From Spirochaetota bacterium (GTDB lineage Bacteria; Spirochaetota; Spirochaetia; Treponematales; Treponemataceae), in the NCBI GenBank assembly GCA_029571425.1, contig JAKPSR010000332.1, positions 1-8,002 of the forward strand: 8,002 bases of DNA, read 5' to 3'. Positions 1 through 5,822 of the stretch are shown piece after piece. The notes beneath the pieces are model-generated. The model searched no databases, was not told the DNA's origin, and worked only from the letters and a program-made list of their open reading frames with translations. A program made the translations under genes and the position numbers. Every line of letters begins with the position of its first letter. The stretch's first letter is position 1.

Positions 1-156
1 GGCGGCGAGGGCGACCGGCGTCGCGACGGGCTCGCGCGACCTCCCGACGGGCGCGGGCGGGTTCGTCAGGACGGCGACGACGCGGTGGCGGCGGGCCACC
101 GACTCAAGCGAGGGGACTGAGCACGCGGGGCTGCCGGCGAAGAGCACGTTCAGCAT
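1..156 (-). CDS. fmt: Methionyl-tRNA formyltransferase, N-terminal fragment (cut by window edge)
   Basis: Translating the minus strand from the ATG at 156-154 gives 52 codons, open to the window edge, beginning MLNVLFAGSPACSVPSLESV. The opening beta strand plus FAGSP (usually FAGTP) and the later LTNPPAPVGR stretch followed by PVATPVALAA match the N-terminus of Fmt. Fmt transfers a formyl group from 10-formyl-tetrahydrofolate to initiator Met-tRNA in the cytoplasm. The catalytic part of the family (the SLLP and HxS regions) lies outside the window and cannot be checked. Only 7 bases separate it from the def stop codon upstream, the usual def-fmt pairing, so the two are very probably co-transcribed. 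The ribosome-binding sequence GGAAGG lies inside the end of def. Confidence 0.9.
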   Translation of the reverse strand, partial: MLNVLFAGSPACSVPSLESVARRHRVVAVLTNPPAPVGRSREPVATPVALAA

Positions 157-159
157 CGC

Positions 160-170
160 GCGGTTACCGC
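160..170 (-). promoter_or_regulatory. Small hairpin between def stop and fmt start
   Basis: On the minus-strand RNA the sequence GCGG-UAA-CCGC can form a 4-bp GC stem whose three-base loop is the def stop codon. It sits between the fmt ribosome-binding sequence GGAAGG (171-176) and the fmt ATG (156-154). The linear spacing between these is about 14 bases, longer than usual; a folded stem would bring them to about 3 bases. That it matters for fmt translation is inference. Confidence 0.3.
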
Positions 171-658
171 CCTTCCGGGACCGGGGTTGTCGCGAATTTC
201 GCCTCGATGCGGGCCCGCTTATCCGGGGCGATGCGGTCGATAAAAAGGATGCCGTCAAGGTGATCGTTCTCGTGCTGGATGACGCGGGCCAGGAAACCGT
301 CGGCCTCAAGGGTGAAGCGCCTGCCGCGCTCGTTCAGGGCCTGGACCACGACGCGCGCGGGCCGCACTACGTCCTCGTAGTTTTTCGGGACGCTTAAGCA
401 CCCCTCCTCGTAGACCGAGGTTTCGGTCGAGGTTTCTATGATTTGGGGATTGATAAAGGCGCGCTCGACCCCGTCGTCCGCCTTGACGACGAATAGGCGT
501 ATGCCGAGACCGATTTGCGGGGCGGCGAGCCCAACGCCGTCCTCTTTTTCCATTGTCTCGAACATTTCCCGGATCAGCGCGCGGGTTTCGTCGGTGACCT
601 CGGGGAGGGGAATCGCTTTTTGCCTGAGGATGGGGTCCCCCAGCTTGACCACTTTCAT
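164..658 (-). CDS. def: Peptide deformylase
   Basis: This 164-residue protein removes the formyl group from the N-terminal methionine of nascent proteins. All three family motifs are present: GVGLAAPQIG (residues 41-50), EGCLSVP (85-91, metal ligand Cys87) and the metal-binding HENDH (129-133, ligands His129 and His133, catalytic Glu130). It appears complete and catalytically intact. The frame stays open upstream to about 850, but I chose the ATG at 658-656 because MKVVKLGDPILRQ is the standard start of the family and gives its usual length; the upstream extension has no deformylase character. The substrate is made by Fmt, encoded 7 bases downstream. A promoter-like TTGACC-17-TACTTT ends six bases before the ATG, so the mRNA may have almost no leader; only AGG precedes the start. 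Confidence 0.96.
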   Translation of the reverse strand: MKVVKLGDPILRQKAIPLPEVTDETRALIREMFETMEKEDGVGLAAPQIGLGIRLFVVKADDGVERAFINPQIIETSTETSVYEEGCLSVPKNYEDVVRPARVVVQALNERGRRFTLEADGFLARVIQHENDHLDGILFIDRIAPDKRARIEAKFATTPVPEGR

Positions 659-664
659 ACCTAT

Positions 665-693
665 AAAGTACCGATTTGCGCCGCACTGGTCAA
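665..693 (-). promoter_or_regulatory. Probable sigma-70-type promoter of def-fmt
   Basis: Read on the minus strand: TTGACC (693-688) as -35, a 17-base spacer, and TACTTT (670-665) as -10. The -35 matches the consensus at five of six positions and the -10 at three. The expected transcription start, about 7 bases beyond the -10, falls at or very close to the A of the def ATG at 658, implying a leaderless or near-leaderless transcript. This is seen by inspection only. Confidence 0.5.
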
Positions 694-715
694 TGCGTTG
701 GGGGATGCGCATGCC

Positions 716-744
716 TTGACAAAAGACCATATAAAAGCCATTTT
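716..744 (+). promoter_or_regulatory. Possible promoter of the proline operon
   Basis: A perfect -35 hexamer TTGACA (716-721) is followed after 17 bases by CATTTT (739-744), a poor -10 with three of six matches, in an A/T-rich stretch unlike the surrounding GC-rich DNA. A start about 6 bases on would coincide with the ATG at 750. It runs divergently from the def promoter, with both inside the 91-bp gap 659-749. The -10 assignment is uncertain; TATAAA at 730-735 is too close to the -35 to pair with it. Confidence 0.35.
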
Positions 745-749
745 TTGGT

Positions 750-1319
750 ATGCAAACTTCCATCTTCGACAGCGACGTCTCCATGCCCACCGAGGTGAAA
801 AAGGCCGTCACCGACGCGCTTCCGCGCTTCATCAAGACCGCCAGCGACAACGACGTCCGCTCCGCCTCCGTACAGATCGCGAAGGCATTCGGCGATCAGG
901 AACTGTTCGCGCCAATTGTTTCCCCTAAAACCCCAATCCGCGACGAGGCGGAGAAGAAGCTCGTGCAAAGCTTTCAGAAGAATCTCGAGCTCCTCGTGCA
1001 GAAGACGTGGGTCGAGAAGGCCGACGAGGCGATGAAGGAGGAACTTCTTTTCCGGATCAACACCCTCTGCGGCAACCTCTCGCGCTACGATTACCACACC
1101 TCGCTCGCCGAATTCCTCCCCGTCCTCCACGACGTGGTTTACCTTCTCTTCGGTTCCCTCGCGAAGGGGGAATCGTTTATCGAGTACGCGGTCCGCGTCG
1201 ATCCCGACTTCGGCTTCTTCTGGTACTACATCAATTCCCTGCCCCCGCACGATTCCTGGTCCGAGGATAAGTGCCGCGCCGCGGTCCTCCTCGGGATATT
1301 CTTCCTCGCGAATTTTTAA
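750..1319 (+). CDS. Conserved-looking hypothetical protein heading the proline operon
   Basis: I do not recognise this 189-residue protein. It is charged and apparently mostly helical. Residues 60-105 are rich in Lys, Glu and Gln with no helix breakers, and residues 122-138 and 143-163 carry aromatic and hydrophobic clusters. The last 15 residues (CRAAVLLGIFFLANF) are strikingly hydrophobic, but too short for a certain membrane anchor. There is no signal peptide. The ATG at 750 gives the longest product; an in-frame ATG at 783 (starting MPTEVKKAV) is an alternative, and neither has a clear ribosome-binding site. The stop lies 12 bases before the proA start, and the proA ribosome-binding sequence begins within this gene's stop codon, so they are probably co-transcribed. 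Codon choice matches the neighbours and coding sense is convincing, unlike the arginine-rich shadow frames around it. No function can be assigned. Confidence 0.75.
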   Translation: MQTSIFDSDVSMPTEVKKAVTDALPRFIKTASDNDVRSASVQIAKAFGDQELFAPIVSPKTPIRDEAEKKLVQSFQKNLELLVQKTWVEKADEAMKEELLFRINTLCGNLSRYDYHTSLAEFLPVLHDVVYLLFGSLAKGESFIEYAVRVDPDFGFFWYYINSLPPHDSWSEDKCRAAVLLGIFFLANF

Positions 1320-1324
1320 GGGGG
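1318..1324 (+). promoter_or_regulatory. Ribosome-binding site deciding the proA GTG start
   Basis: AAGGGGG, overlapping the TAA of the preceding gene, stands 7 bases before the GTG at 1332. The nearer ATG at 1327 cannot be the proA start, because it reads ATG CGG TGA and stops after two codons in another frame. The GTG is therefore the sensible start. Confidence 0.6.
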
Positions 1325-1331
1325 CCATGCG

Positions 1332-2621
1332 GTGACGAACCTCGACGATATCTGCGCCAGTCTCAGGGCCGCGTCGACGCGGCTCGCGCTCCAGTCGGCC
1401 GAGGAAAAAAACCGGGCCCTCCTCGCCGTGCGCGACTCGATCGACTCGCAGCGCGATTCCATCCTCCAGGCGAATGCGCGCGACGTCGAGCGCGCCCGCT
1501 CGGGCGGGATGAGCGAGCCGCTTATCGCCCGCCTCGCCCTCTCGGGAAAGGGGATCGACGAGATCCTCGCCGCGCTTTCCGCCCTTGCCGAGCAAACCGA
1601 CCCGATCGGTCAGGTCGTCGCGGGTTGGTCCGTGCCCAACGGCCTCGGGATACGCCAGGTCCGCGTCCCCCTCGGGGTCGCGGCCGTGATCTACGAGTCT
1701 CGCCCCAACGTAACCGTCGACGCCTTCGCCCTCGCGTATAAGAGCGCGAACGCCGTCCTCCTGCGCGGCAGCAGCTCCGCCCTCGAGTCGAACCGCGCCC
1801 TCGTCGCCGCGATTAAGGCCGGCCTCGCCGCGTCGGGCGGGGAAGCCGACGCCGTCGAGCTTTCGGAGCCAGACGGCGCCTCGCACGCGGACGTGGATTG
1901 GATACTCGCCGCGCGCGGTAAGATCGACATCGCCCTCCCGAGGGGCGGCGCCTCGCTGATCAGGCGCGTCGTCGAGACGGCCCGCGTCCCCGTCATCGAG
2001 ACGGGCGCCGGGGTGTGCCACCTTTACGTCGACCCGACCGCCGACCTCGGGATGGCGGTGCGCATCGCTGACAACGCCAGGGTACAGAAACCCGCCGCCT
2101 GCAACTCCCTCGACTGCGTCCTCGTGCACCGCGACCGCGCGGCCGAGTTTTTCCCCGCCCTCGCCGCATCGCTTTCTCGCCACGAGGCGAAGACCGGCAA
2201 GCCAGGCGGGGTCGAGTTCCGCTGCGACGCGCGCTCCCTCGCCGCCCTCGCGGGTTCCGGCGCGAACGCCGTCGCGGCGACCGAGGAGGACTGGGGTTTT
2301 GAGTTCCTCGACTACGTCCTCGCCTGTCGCGTCGTGGATTCCCTCGACGAGGCCATCGACTTCATCAATGCCCACGGGACCCGGCACTCGGAGACCATCG
2401 TGACCGAGAGCCGCGCGGCCGCGCGCTCCTTCCAGGCGCGAGTCGACGCCGCCTGCGTCTACGTCAACGCCTCCCCCCGGTTCACCGACGGCGGCCAGTT
2501 CGGGCTCGGCGCCGAGATCGGGATCAGCACCCAAAAGCTCCACGCGCGCGGCCCGATGGGCCTTACCGCGCTCACCACCACCAAGTACCTCGTCGAGGGG
2601 GAAGGACAGGTTCGCCCATGA
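1332..2621 (+). CDS. proA: Gamma-glutamyl phosphate reductase (glutamate-5-semialdehyde dehydrogenase)
   Basis: This 429-residue protein is full length for ProA, the NADPH-dependent second enzyme of proline synthesis, which reduces gamma-glutamyl phosphate to glutamate semialdehyde. Diagnostic segments of this aldehyde-dehydrogenase-superfamily enzyme are all present: YESRPNVTVDAFALAYKSAN (121-140), LLRGSS (143-148), IDIALPRGGASLI (198-210), and ETGAGVCH (223-230) with the catalytic Cys229. These are followed by NARVQKPAACNSL (248-260) and the C-terminal signature GLGAEIGISTQKLHARGPMG (391-410), then TTTKYLVEGEGQVR. Translation starts at GTG. The end overlaps proB by four bases (ATGA), so the two subunits of the channelled ProB/ProA step are translationally coupled. 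The order proA-proB-proC differs from the familiar proB-proA order of enterobacteria. Confidence 0.97.
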   Translation: MTNLDDICASLRAASTRLALQSAEEKNRALLAVRDSIDSQRDSILQANARDVERARSGGMSEPLIARLALSGKGIDEILAALSALAEQTDPIGQVVAGWSVPNGLGIRQVRVPLGVAAVIYESRPNVTVDAFALAYKSANAVLLRGSSSALESNRALVAAIKAGLAASGGEADAVELSEPDGASHADVDWILAARGKIDIALPRGGASLIRRVVETARVPVIETGAGVCHLYVDPTADLGMAVRIADNARVQKPAACNSLDCVLVHRDRAAEFFPALAASLSRHEAKTGKPGGVEFRCDARSLAALAGSGANAVAATEEDWGFEFLDYVLACRVVDSLDEAIDFINAHGTRHSETIVTESRAAARSFQARVDAACVYVNASPRFTDGGQFGLGAEIGISTQKLHARGPMGLTALTTTKYLVEGEGQVRP

Positions 2622-3412
2622 TCAAGAAGGTGATCCAGGAATCGCGGAAGATCGTGATCAAGATCGGATCGAACACCATCGCGAAGCCGGACGGGACGAT
2701 CAATCCCGAGATGATGAGGGAACTCGCCTCCCAGTGCGCGGACCTGATCCGCTCGGGGAAGCAGGTCGTCCTCGTCTCCTCGGGCGCCCAGGTCGCCGGC
2801 GTCTCCGCGATAGACCGCTGGGCGCGCAAGAAGGACATTCATTACCGCCAGGCCCTCTGCGCCATCGGCCAGGTCGAGCTAATGGACCACTGGCGCGCGG
2901 CCTTCGCCGCCTTCAACCTTCACATCGGCCAGCTCCTTCTTACCAAGGACGACTTCATGGACGATCACCGCACGCTCAACATGCGGAACACGATCTTCAC
3001 CCTCGTCGACGAGGGCGTCGTCCCGATCATCAACGAGAACGACTCGGTCTCGACCGACGAGATCAAGATCGGCGACAACGACAACCTGAGCGCGCTCACG
3101 GCGGTCCTGTGGAGCGCGGACCTCTTGATCCTGGTCAGCGACATCGACGGGGTCTACGATAAGAACCCGAAGGAACACGCGGACGCGCGCCTCATCGAGG
3201 AGGTCGCCGACATCGCGGCCCTTCGCGCCGGCATCTCGATCGGCTCGACGAACAGCTTCGGCACCGGCGGCATCGCGACCAAGCTCGAGGCCGCCGAGCG
3301 CGCGACCCAATACGGCATCCCCATGCTTCTCGCGAACGGCTCGCGGCCTCGGTTCCTCGAGGCCCTCGCCGCCGGGACGCAGCAGGGAACGATATTCCTG
3401 GCGAGGGGGTAG
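2618..3412 (+). CDS. proB: Glutamate 5-kinase, short form without PUA domain
   Basis: This enzyme phosphorylates L-glutamate with ATP, the first and normally proline-inhibited step of proline synthesis. The amino acid kinase domain is complete: KIVIKIGSN with Lys15 (11-19), LVSSGAQVAGV (52-62), QLLLTKDDF (105-113), IINENDSVSTDEIKIGDNDN (137-156), LVSDIDGVYDKNP (172-184) and the nucleotide-binding GTGGIATKLEAA (216-227, with Lys222). At 264 residues it ends just after the kinase fold, about 100 residues short of the E. coli-type enzyme, and so lacks the C-terminal PUA domain. No frameshift explains this, because the next gene starts three bases after its stop; short ProB forms are known in other bacteria. 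The start overlaps the proA stop as ATGA, with AGG seven bases upstream. Substitutions around residue 58 (GAQVAGV rather than the usual GAVAAG) are noticeable. Confidence 0.95.
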   Translation: MIKKVIQESRKIVIKIGSNTIAKPDGTINPEMMRELASQCADLIRSGKQVVLVSSGAQVAGVSAIDRWARKKDIHYRQALCAIGQVELMDHWRAAFAAFNLHIGQLLLTKDDFMDDHRTLNMRNTIFTLVDEGVVPIINENDSVSTDEIKIGDNDNLSALTAVLWSADLLILVSDIDGVYDKNPKEHADARLIEEVADIAALRAGISIGSTNSFGTGGIATKLEAAERATQYGIPMLLANGSRPRFLEALAAGTQQGTIFLARG

Positions 3413-3415
3413 CAA

Positions 3416-4219
3416 ATGGCACGTCGAACGGTAGGGTGCATCGGGACCGGGGTCATGGGCTCCGCGTTGATGGAGGCGGTCGCGAAGTCCGCCGGGGCGG
3501 GCGAGATACTCCTGCGCGACTCGGAGCCGGGCAAGGCCGAGTCGCTCGCCGCGCGCCTCGGCTGCGCCGTCGCCGGGTCGAACCGCGAGCTTGCCAAAGG
3601 CGCCCGTTTCGTGTTCCTCGCGGTTAAGCCCGCGTACCTCGCCGGCGTCCTCGACGAGATCGGCCCCGCGCTGACCCAGGACACCGTCCTCGTATCGATG
3701 GCGGCCGGGGTTCCCATAGACTTCATCAAGCGGCACGTCGACGGACACCCGCGCGTGGTGCGCATCATGCCGAACATGCCCGCCTCAGTCGGCGCCGGGA
3801 TGATCGCCGTGGCGAGCGGGCCGTCCGTCCCCGCCTCGGACGTGGAGGAGCTCCTTCGCCTGCTCGCGCCCGCCGGCCTCGCCGAGATCACGGGAGAGGC
3901 CCTGATGGACGCGGTGACGGCGGTTTCGGGCTCGGGACCCGCCTACGGTTTTATCTTCATCGAGGCACTCGCCGACGCGGCCGTGCGCATGGGGATGCCC
4001 CGCGTTCAGGCGATCCGCTACGCGGCGCAAACCCTTAAGGGCGCCGCCGAGAGCGTCCTCGTGACCGGGACCCATCCCGCCGCGCTTAAGGACGGGGTGT
4101 GCTCTCCCGCGGGCACCACGATCGCGGCGGTCGCCGAGCTCGAGGCTCGCGGCTTCCGCGCGGCCGTGATGGCGGCCGCCCAGGCGGCCTTCGATCGCTC
4201 GCGCGAGCTCGGCAAATAG
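3416..4219 (+). CDS. proC: Pyrroline-5-carboxylate reductase
   Basis: This 267-residue protein has the usual ProC length and catalyses the last step, NAD(P)H-dependent reduction of 1-pyrroline-5-carboxylate to proline. The N-terminal Rossmann motif is GCIGTGVMGSAL (7-18), followed by VFLAVKP (66-72) and RIMPNMPASVGAGM (116-129). The C-terminal dimerisation domain carries the family signature: AVSGSGPAYGFIFIEALADA (169-188), then LKDGVCSPAGTTIAAVAELE (224-243). The ATG lies three bases after the proB stop, with GAGGGGG six bases upstream inside the end of proB, so co-translation is likely. With proA and proB it completes the pathway from glutamate. Confidence 0.97.
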   Translation: MARRTVGCIGTGVMGSALMEAVAKSAGAGEILLRDSEPGKAESLAARLGCAVAGSNRELAKGARFVFLAVKPAYLAGVLDEIGPALTQDTVLVSMAAGVPIDFIKRHVDGHPRVVRIMPNMPASVGAGMIAVASGPSVPASDVEELLRLLAPAGLAEITGEALMDAVTAVSGSGPAYGFIFIEALADAAVRMGMPRVQAIRYAAQTLKGAAESVLVTGTHPAALKDGVCSPAGTTIAAVAELEARGFRAAVMAAAQAAFDRSRELGK

Positions 4220-4229
4220 CGGACCCGCC

Positions 4230-5351
4230 GTGGACGCGGAGGATCCCGACTACCTCTCGAGCCAGCTCGTCACCTACATCGGGAACAAGCGCGCGCTCCT
4301 CTCGCTGATCGAGGAGGGACTCGCCGCCGCGGGCGCGAGGCTCGGCCTACGCCGGGCGCTTGACGTCTTCGAGCCCTTCGCCGGCTCGGGAGCCGCCTCC
4401 CGCCTTTTCAAGTCACGCTCGCGCTTTCTCGCCGTCAACGACCTCGAGCCCTACGCCGAGCCGATCGCGCGTTGCTATCTCGCGAACCGATCGTCGCTCG
4501 ACCTCCCTTCCCTCCGCGCGGCGCACGCCGACCTAGTCGATCGACTTCGCGACGACCGCCTTAGGGACGGCTTTATCGCCGAGCTCTACGCACCCGACTG
4601 CGACGAGGCGATCAAGCCCGGCGAGCGCGCGTTTTACACGCGGCGCAACGCGCGGTACATCGACACCGCGCGGGCCCTGATCGGCGATCTCGATCCTGGC
4701 CTTCGGGACTTTTTCCTCGCCCCTTTATTGGCCGAGGCCTCCGTGCACGCGAACACCTCGGGGGTTTTCAAGGGCTTTCACAAAAACAGGAAGACCGGCG
4801 TAGGGCAGTTTGGCGGAACCGGCTCGGACGCCCTCTCTCGCATCCTTTCCCCGATCTGTCTCCCGTTCCCGGTATTCAGCCGCTTCGAGTGCGAGTTCGA
4901 GTCGACGACCCTGGACGCCGTCGAGGCCGCGCGCGATCACGCCTCCAGGGGGCGCGAGTTCGACGTCGCGTACCTCGATCCGCCGTATAACCAGCATCCG
5001 TACGGGTCGAACTATTTTATGCTGAACCTCATCGCGTCATACGGGCGTCCGGGGCGCATAAGCCCGGTTTCCGGCATTCCGGTCGACTGGCGACGCTCGG
5101 CATATAACCGGCGCGCCGAGGCGGCGTCGGCGATCGCCAGCCTCGTCGAGGCGACGCCGGCGCGCTTCATCCTCCTCTCGTACAACTCCGAGGGTTTCGT
5201 GCCGCCCGCCGAGCTCAGGGATCTCCTTGGGCGGTTCGGCCGTGTCGAGACGCTCTCGCGTCCCTACGCCGCCTTCCGGGGGAGTCGGAACCTCGCGGGT
5301 CGGCCGATCCGGGTGCGCGAGTACCTCTACGTTCTCGAGAAAACCTGCTAG
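4230..5351 (+). CDS. D12-class DNA N6-adenine methyltransferase
   Basis: This 373-residue protein methylates adenine in DNA, using S-adenosylmethionine. The N-terminus has DYLSSQLVTYIGNKRALL (7-24), the target/cofactor opening typical of D12 enzymes. Next come the AdoMet-binding motif I FEPFAGSGA (47-55) and, late in the chain, the catalytic motif IV DPPY (250-253) followed by NQHPYGSNYF. Between them lies a long segment with HANTSGVFKGFHKN (173-186), probably part of the target-recognition region. No cognate endonuclease is visible in the window, so it may be a solitary methyltransferase; its recognition sequence cannot be read from the protein. It starts with GTG ten bases after proC, without a clear ribosome-binding site. 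No other start codon lies nearby, and the conserved DYLSSQL segment comes immediately after. Base composition resembles the neighbours, so there is no obvious sign of recent transfer. The stop is shared with the convergent gene. Confidence 0.9.
   Translation: MDAEDPDYLSSQLVTYIGNKRALLSLIEEGLAAAGARLGLRRALDVFEPFAGSGAASRLFKSRSRFLAVNDLEPYAEPIARCYLANRSSLDLPSLRAAHADLVDRLRDDRLRDGFIAELYAPDCDEAIKPGERAFYTRRNARYIDTARALIGDLDPGLRDFFLAPLLAEASVHANTSGVFKGFHKNRKTGVGQFGGTGSDALSRILSPICLPFPVFSRFECEFESTTLDAVEAARDHASRGREFDVAYLDPPYNQHPYGSNYFMLNLIASYGRPGRISPVSGIPVDWRRSAYNRRAEAASAIASLVEATPARFILLSYNSEGFVPPAELRDLLGRFGRVETLSRPYAAFRGSRNLAGRPIRVREYLYVLEKTC
5348..5351. other. Palindromic CTAG serving as both convergent stop codons
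   Basis: The methyltransferase ends in TAG at 5349-5351, and the receiver gene ends in TAG read from 5350 to 5348. The four-base palindrome CTAG therefore supplies both stops. There is no room for an intergenic terminator, so the two transcripts must read into each other unless termination occurs within a coding region. Confidence 0.9.
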
Positions 5352-5719
5352 GCGGAAATGTATCTCTGGACGAGGGCGAGTAGCTGATCGGGGCGAAAGG
5401 GCTTGAACAGGTAGTCGGTGATATAGGCGCTGTGCGTCTCGATGGATTCGGGCGTGGCGTGCGTCGCCGTCTGCGCGATGATCGGGGCGGTGCCCCCGAG
5501 TTCCTGCTTAATCTTCCGCGCGGCGTCGTAGCCGTTCATGCGCGGCATGTGGATGTCCATCAGGATCAAGGAATAATAGTCGCGCGACCGCGCCGCGCAC
5601 TTCTCGACGGACTCAAGCCCGTCCGAGGCGAGCTCGTTCGGGTATCCGAGCGATTCGAGTAGGGTCACGATGATCTCGGCGTTAATCTCGTTGTCTTCAA
5701 CCACCAATATCGGCGACAT
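5348..5719 (-). CDS. Stand-alone response-regulator receiver domain protein
   Basis: This 123-residue protein is one CheY-like receiver domain with no output domain. The acidic pair is Glu8-Asp9 (ILVVEDNEINAEI, 4-16). The phosphoacceptor is Asp55 in LILMDIHMPRMNG (51-63), the switch Thr84 lies in IIAQTATHA (80-88), and the conserved lysine is Lys106 in YLFKPF (103-108). All residues needed for phosphorylation are present. The VVEDNEIN and DIHMPRMNGY wording is that of receivers found on hybrid sensor kinases and phosphorelays rather than of transcription factors, so a phosphorelay intermediate or diffusible signalling role is plausible. No kinase is encoded in the window. AGAGGA stands four bases before the ATG, and TATACT at 5743-5738 is a good -10. 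The last codon and stop overlap the methyltransferase stop. Confidence 0.92.
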   Translation of the reverse strand: MSPILVVEDNEINAEIIVTLLESLGYPNELASDGLESVEKCAARSRDYYSLILMDIHMPRMNGYDAARKIKQELGGTAPIIAQTATHATPESIETHSAYITDYLFKPFRPDQLLALVQRYISA

Positions 5720-5822
5720 AATATCCTCTATTGGATAAGTATATGCGCTTCGAGTAAAAAAGCACGCGATTTTTTTGAATAAAGTACGCTTTTCGAAAAA
5801 CTTTTGAACTTATACCAATGGT
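5720..5822. other. AT-rich intergenic region
   Basis: These 103 bases separate two minus-strand genes and are clearly richer in A/T than the rest of the window. They hold the receiver-gene promoter elements, runs of A or T at 5756-5761 and 5770-5777, the perfect 10-bp palindrome TTTTCGAAAA (5790-5799), and ACCAATGGT (5814-5822) just after the acetyltransferase stop. No GC-rich stem followed by a U-run is present, so a standard intrinsic terminator for the upstream gene is not evident. Confidence 0.6.
5724..5743 (-). promoter_or_regulatory. Probable -10 element and ribosome-binding site of the receiver gene
   Basis: On the minus strand TATACT (5743-5738) matches five of six bases of the -10 consensus. 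AGAGGA (5729-5724) is a strong ribosome-binding sequence four bases before the ATG at 5719. No good -35 lies 16-18 bases upstream; the best is GTGCTT in a T-rich run. This implies its own promoter and a leader of about a dozen bases. Confidence 0.5.

Noticed and set aside
659..850. 64-residue N-terminal extension of def
   Set aside because: It covers the divergent promoter region and the start of the plus-strand gene, and has no deformylase features. The ATG at 658 gives the standard family start and length.
690..2543. Very long open frame on the minus strand (617 codons) opposite the hypothetical gene and proA
   Set aside because: It lies antisense to proA, which has every family motif. Its product is a low-complexity mix of Gly, Arg, Asp, Glu and Ala with no domain; GC-rich codons leave few stops on the opposite strand.
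2879..3891. Open frames on the minus strand opposite proB and proC
   Set aside because: They are arginine-, serine- or proline-rich shadows of two unmistakable genes, with no motifs or ribosome-binding sites.
4230..5351. A new defence or mobile system around the methyltransferase
   Set aside because: No nuclease, helicase, toxin, integrase or repeat is present on either side, and the flanking genes are proC and a receiver domain with similar composition.
5756..5777. A-run and T-run stem as an intrinsic terminator
   Set aside because: The only pairing is A with T around an 8-base loop, with no GC-rich stem and no separate U-tail, so it would not make a standard terminator.
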